Position numbers and translations under genes: made by a program
In this document: one piece after another, positions 5,413 to 6,643 of the stretch
Numbering within the stretch: the stretch's first letter is position 1
How the letters are laid out: each line of letters opens with the position of its first letter
Notes under the pieces: model-generated
Told to the model about the DNA's origin: nothing
Database searches by the model: none
The model's input: the letters and a program-made list of their open reading frames with translations, nothing else
Source: Collinsella aerofaciens
Lineage (GTDB): Bacteria > Actinomycetota > Coriobacteriia > Coriobacteriales > Coriobacteriaceae
Length of the DNA: 6,643 bases
Assembly: GCA_008671285.1 (NCBI GenBank)
Contig: RPYR01000062.1
Span: forward strand, 1 to 6,643
Direction of reading: 5' to 3'

Positions 5413-5896
5413 AGTTGAGGGCGGCTTGGGCTAGGCGAGCTTCGGCGGCCTCCTCGGTGACGCCAAGGGCCACGGCGAACTCCTCGATGGAGCGGCGTTT
5501 GGCCTCCTTGAGTACGCGCATGTAGTAGGAGCTGGGTTTTTTATCAGCTTCCTCGGCCTGGCGAATGCGGTGCATCATGGTCTTTGCCACGCGGACCGTC
5601 TCTGGCGCGCCCAGCTTGAGCTGCTGCTTAAAGTGCGTCTCCTCGAGCGAGCTGTTGCGCTCGGTAAAGGTGTCGCACTCCAGCTCGTCATAGTGGCTCA
5701 GCAAGTGCTCGGCATCTTGCTGCGAGATGGCGGCGTGCAAACGGTCGGCCTGCGCCACGGGGTACATGAGGATCGTCTGCGCATGTCCCTGCTTGGTCTC
5801 GAGCAACAACATGGGCTGCGGTGTGTCGTCCCTAAAGCCGACGACGGTGCAGACTCCCTGACCCGGATGAATGACGTGTTGACCGATTGAGAACAT
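5411..5896 (-). CDS. CarD-like transcriptional regulator (CarD/CdnL/TRCF family)
   Basis: The 161-residue protein opens with MFSIGQHVIHPGQGVCTVVG, the family's N-terminal RNA-polymerase-interacting domain, a Tudor-like fold. That domain binds the beta subunit and helps stabilise the open promoter complex. The first 60 residues or so form this domain, through HAQTILMYPVAQADRLH. The rest is helical and charged (KTMMHRIRQAEEADKKPSSY, then YMRVLKEAKRRSIEEFAVAL), fitting the C-terminal helical DNA-binding domain of the CarD/CdnL group. Length is typical. GGAGG lies four bases before the ATG at 5896. The gene is divergent from argS and has its own promoter-like pair. Its TAA stop lies at the start of repeat copy 3. 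Whether this is the main housekeeping CarD of the genome or a paralogue cannot be told from the window. Confidence 0.88.
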   Translation of the reverse strand: MFSIGQHVIHPGQGVCTVVGFRDDTPQPMLLLETKQGHAQTILMYPVAQADRLHAAISQQDAEHLLSHYDELECDTFTERNSSLEETHFKQQLKLGAPETVRVAKTMMHRIRQAEEADKKPSSYYMRVLKEAKRRSIEEFAVALGVTEEAAEARLAQAALN

Positions 5897-5910
5897 GCTA
5901 CCTCCAACTT

Positions 5911-5954
5911 ATACGAATTTACGTATGTTAAGAATACCACGTTGACGTGCGCAA
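5911..5954 (-). promoter_or_regulatory. Putative carD promoter with small inverted repeat
   Basis: On the minus strand, TTGCGC (5949-5954) and TAACAT (5925-5930) are 18 bases apart, about 30 bases before the carD ATG. An inverted repeat with arms ATACG (5911-5915) and CGTAT (5922-5926), 6-nt spacer, overlaps the -10 and expected start of transcription. It could be an operator. The arms are short and the region is AT-rich. Confidence 0.4.
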
Positions 5955-6081
5955 ACCATCACTTTATGCAGGAAAAGCACACAACTCCGATAGGTAAGAG
6001 TATTCGATAAATAGAACGACTTATTCATACGTTTATGCATTTCTAGAACGTGTATAAACAGCAGGCAAACCGCCAACTTTG

Positions 6082-6111
6082 TACCGCCGCGCAAGAGCGG
6101 TAGTCATTTTT
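6082..6111 (+). promoter_or_regulatory. Small hairpin with T run in the argS leader region
   Basis: TACCGC (6082-6087) pairs with GCGGTA (6097-6102), followed after four bases by five T. It resembles a weak terminator or attenuator upstream of argS. Whether it is transcribed with argS depends on the unmapped promoter position. Confidence 0.3.
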
Positions 6112-6227
6112 GTGCATATGCAATATCTATTAGCTTTACCCTGCGACAGTGCCCGTCGCTTGTGATAGAGTGCTACAAACTCTGGCTTTTGCCCTACGAG
6201 TGACCAAGAGCTCGGGGGCTTTAACAC

Positions 6228-6234
6228 AAGGAGG
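6228..6234 (+). promoter_or_regulatory. Strong ribosome binding site of argS
   Basis: AAGGAGG, a full Shine-Dalgarno match, lies four bases before the ATG at 6239 and fixes the start. Confidence 0.8.
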
Positions 6235-6238
6235 AGCT

Positions 6239-6643
6239 ATGCCCGAGAAGATTGACGAGCAGGGACGCGCTGCGCTTGCTGCGGCCCAGGAGGCCGGCGA
6301 CCTCTCCGCATTTGAACTTGACGATTGCGCTATCGAGCGACCGGCTGACACTTCTCATGGCGAGTGGACCTCTACCATGGCCCTGAAGTCCGCCAAGCTG
6401 GCCCACTGCGCCCCGCGCAAGCTCGCCGAGGGCATCGGTGCCCATATGCCCGCGGACCCCGCGAGCGAGAAGGTCGAGATCGCAGGCCCCGGCTTCATCA
6501 ACTTCTACCTCTCCGTTGCCGTCAAGAATGCCATCTTTGGCGAGGCTCGCGAGAAGGTCATGGACTTCTCTATGTCCAACGTCGGTGGTGGCCTGAAGAC
6601 CCAGGTCGAGTTCGTTTCCGCCAACCCCGTCGGCCCCATGCAC
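6239..6643 (+). CDS. argS: Arginyl-tRNA synthetase, N-terminal part (3' end outside window)
   Basis: The frame runs from the ATG at 6239 to the last base of the window (135 codons). ArgS charges tRNA-Arg with arginine in the cytoplasm; it is a class I synthetase. The visible part holds the N-terminal Arg-tRNA-synthetase domain that contacts the tRNA D-loop region. It includes MALKSAKLAHCAPRKLAEGI, then VEIAGPGFINFYLS and VEFVSANPVGPMH. In the family VEFVSANPTGPMHVGH is the entry to the class I HIGH-like motif, and the window ends at its first His, so the catalytic domain lies outside. AAGGAGG four bases upstream supports the start. It is divergent from carD. The family is certain; completeness cannot be judged. 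Confidence 0.95.
   Translation, partial: MPEKIDEQGRAALAAAQEAGDLSAFELDDCAIERPADTSHGEWTSTMALKSAKLAHCAPRKLAEGIGAHMPADPASEKVEIAGPGFINFYLSVAVKNAIFGEAREKVMDFSMSNVGGGLKTQVEFVSANPVGPMH

Larger units (their letters stand above)
5897..6238. other. Divergent carD/argS intergenic region
   Basis: About 340 bases without a supported gene. The left part holds the carD promoter. The middle (5960-6060) is AT-rich, with GTTTAT/ATAAAC inverted arms at 6031-6036 and 6054-6059. A small hairpin lies at 6082-6102. The right part holds the presumed argS promoter and leader, with no clear consensus hexamers; GATAGAGT (6164-6171) is the most -10-like stretch. Minus-strand open frames here have no coding features. Confidence 0.6.

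Noticed and set aside
5186..5434. Plus-strand open frame of 82 codons
   Set aside because: It reads through the carD terminator and the antisense of repeat copy 3; no ribosome binding site and no protein character.
6221..6643. Minus-strand open frame opposite argS
   Set aside because: Shadow of the clear argS N-terminus on the plus strand.

Overview
The window looks like the chromosome of a high-GC gut actinobacterium of the class Coriobacteriia, most like Collinsella. This is inferred from protein style, base composition and the short GGGAC-containing intergenic repeats; no database was searched. It carries seven protein genes: proB (3' end only), a proline-iminopeptidase-like hydrolase, proA, an HD-domain hydrolase, a REP-associated tyrosine transposase (RAYT), a CarD-like regulator and argS (5' end only).

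Layout: proB (+) ends at 435 and shares a 16-bp-stem hairpin with the convergent hydrolase gene (-, 535-1953). The hydrolase is divergent from proA (+, 2066-3352). ProB and ProA catalyse the first two steps of proline synthesis from glutamate and are usually co-transcribed. Here an inverted gene of a family that releases N-terminal proline from peptides separates them, so this is a proline-metabolism cluster without a simple proBA operon. An HD-domain protein (+, 3524-4123) follows. A more AT-rich, probably acquired RAYT gene (-, 4293-5051) and carD (-, 5411-5896) come next. carD is divergent from argS (+, 6239 to the window end), which is cut exactly at the first His of its HIGH-like motif.

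The most notable signal is a set of short repeats. Three near-identical copies of about 44 nt follow proA, the HD gene and carD. Each begins inside the gene's TAA stop codon, folds as a hairpin with GGGACAGG in the loop, ends in TTTTATCTG, and is followed by a separate terminator-like hairpin. A second repeat type, built on the palindrome GTGCCGGCAC, sits directly after the hydrolase stop and shows the same plan of a stem around a GGGAC loop. A RAYT gene lies between copies 2 and 3, with imperfect GGCAGG-containing inverted repeats around it. This suggests a RAYT/REP-like system in which the repeats settle at the boundary between stop codon and terminator.

The stretch 5897-6238 holds the divergent carD/argS promoters and a small hairpin. 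The stretch 5052-5368 holds the RAYT leader and the carD terminator. I see no RNA gene, CRISPR array or complete insertion sequence.
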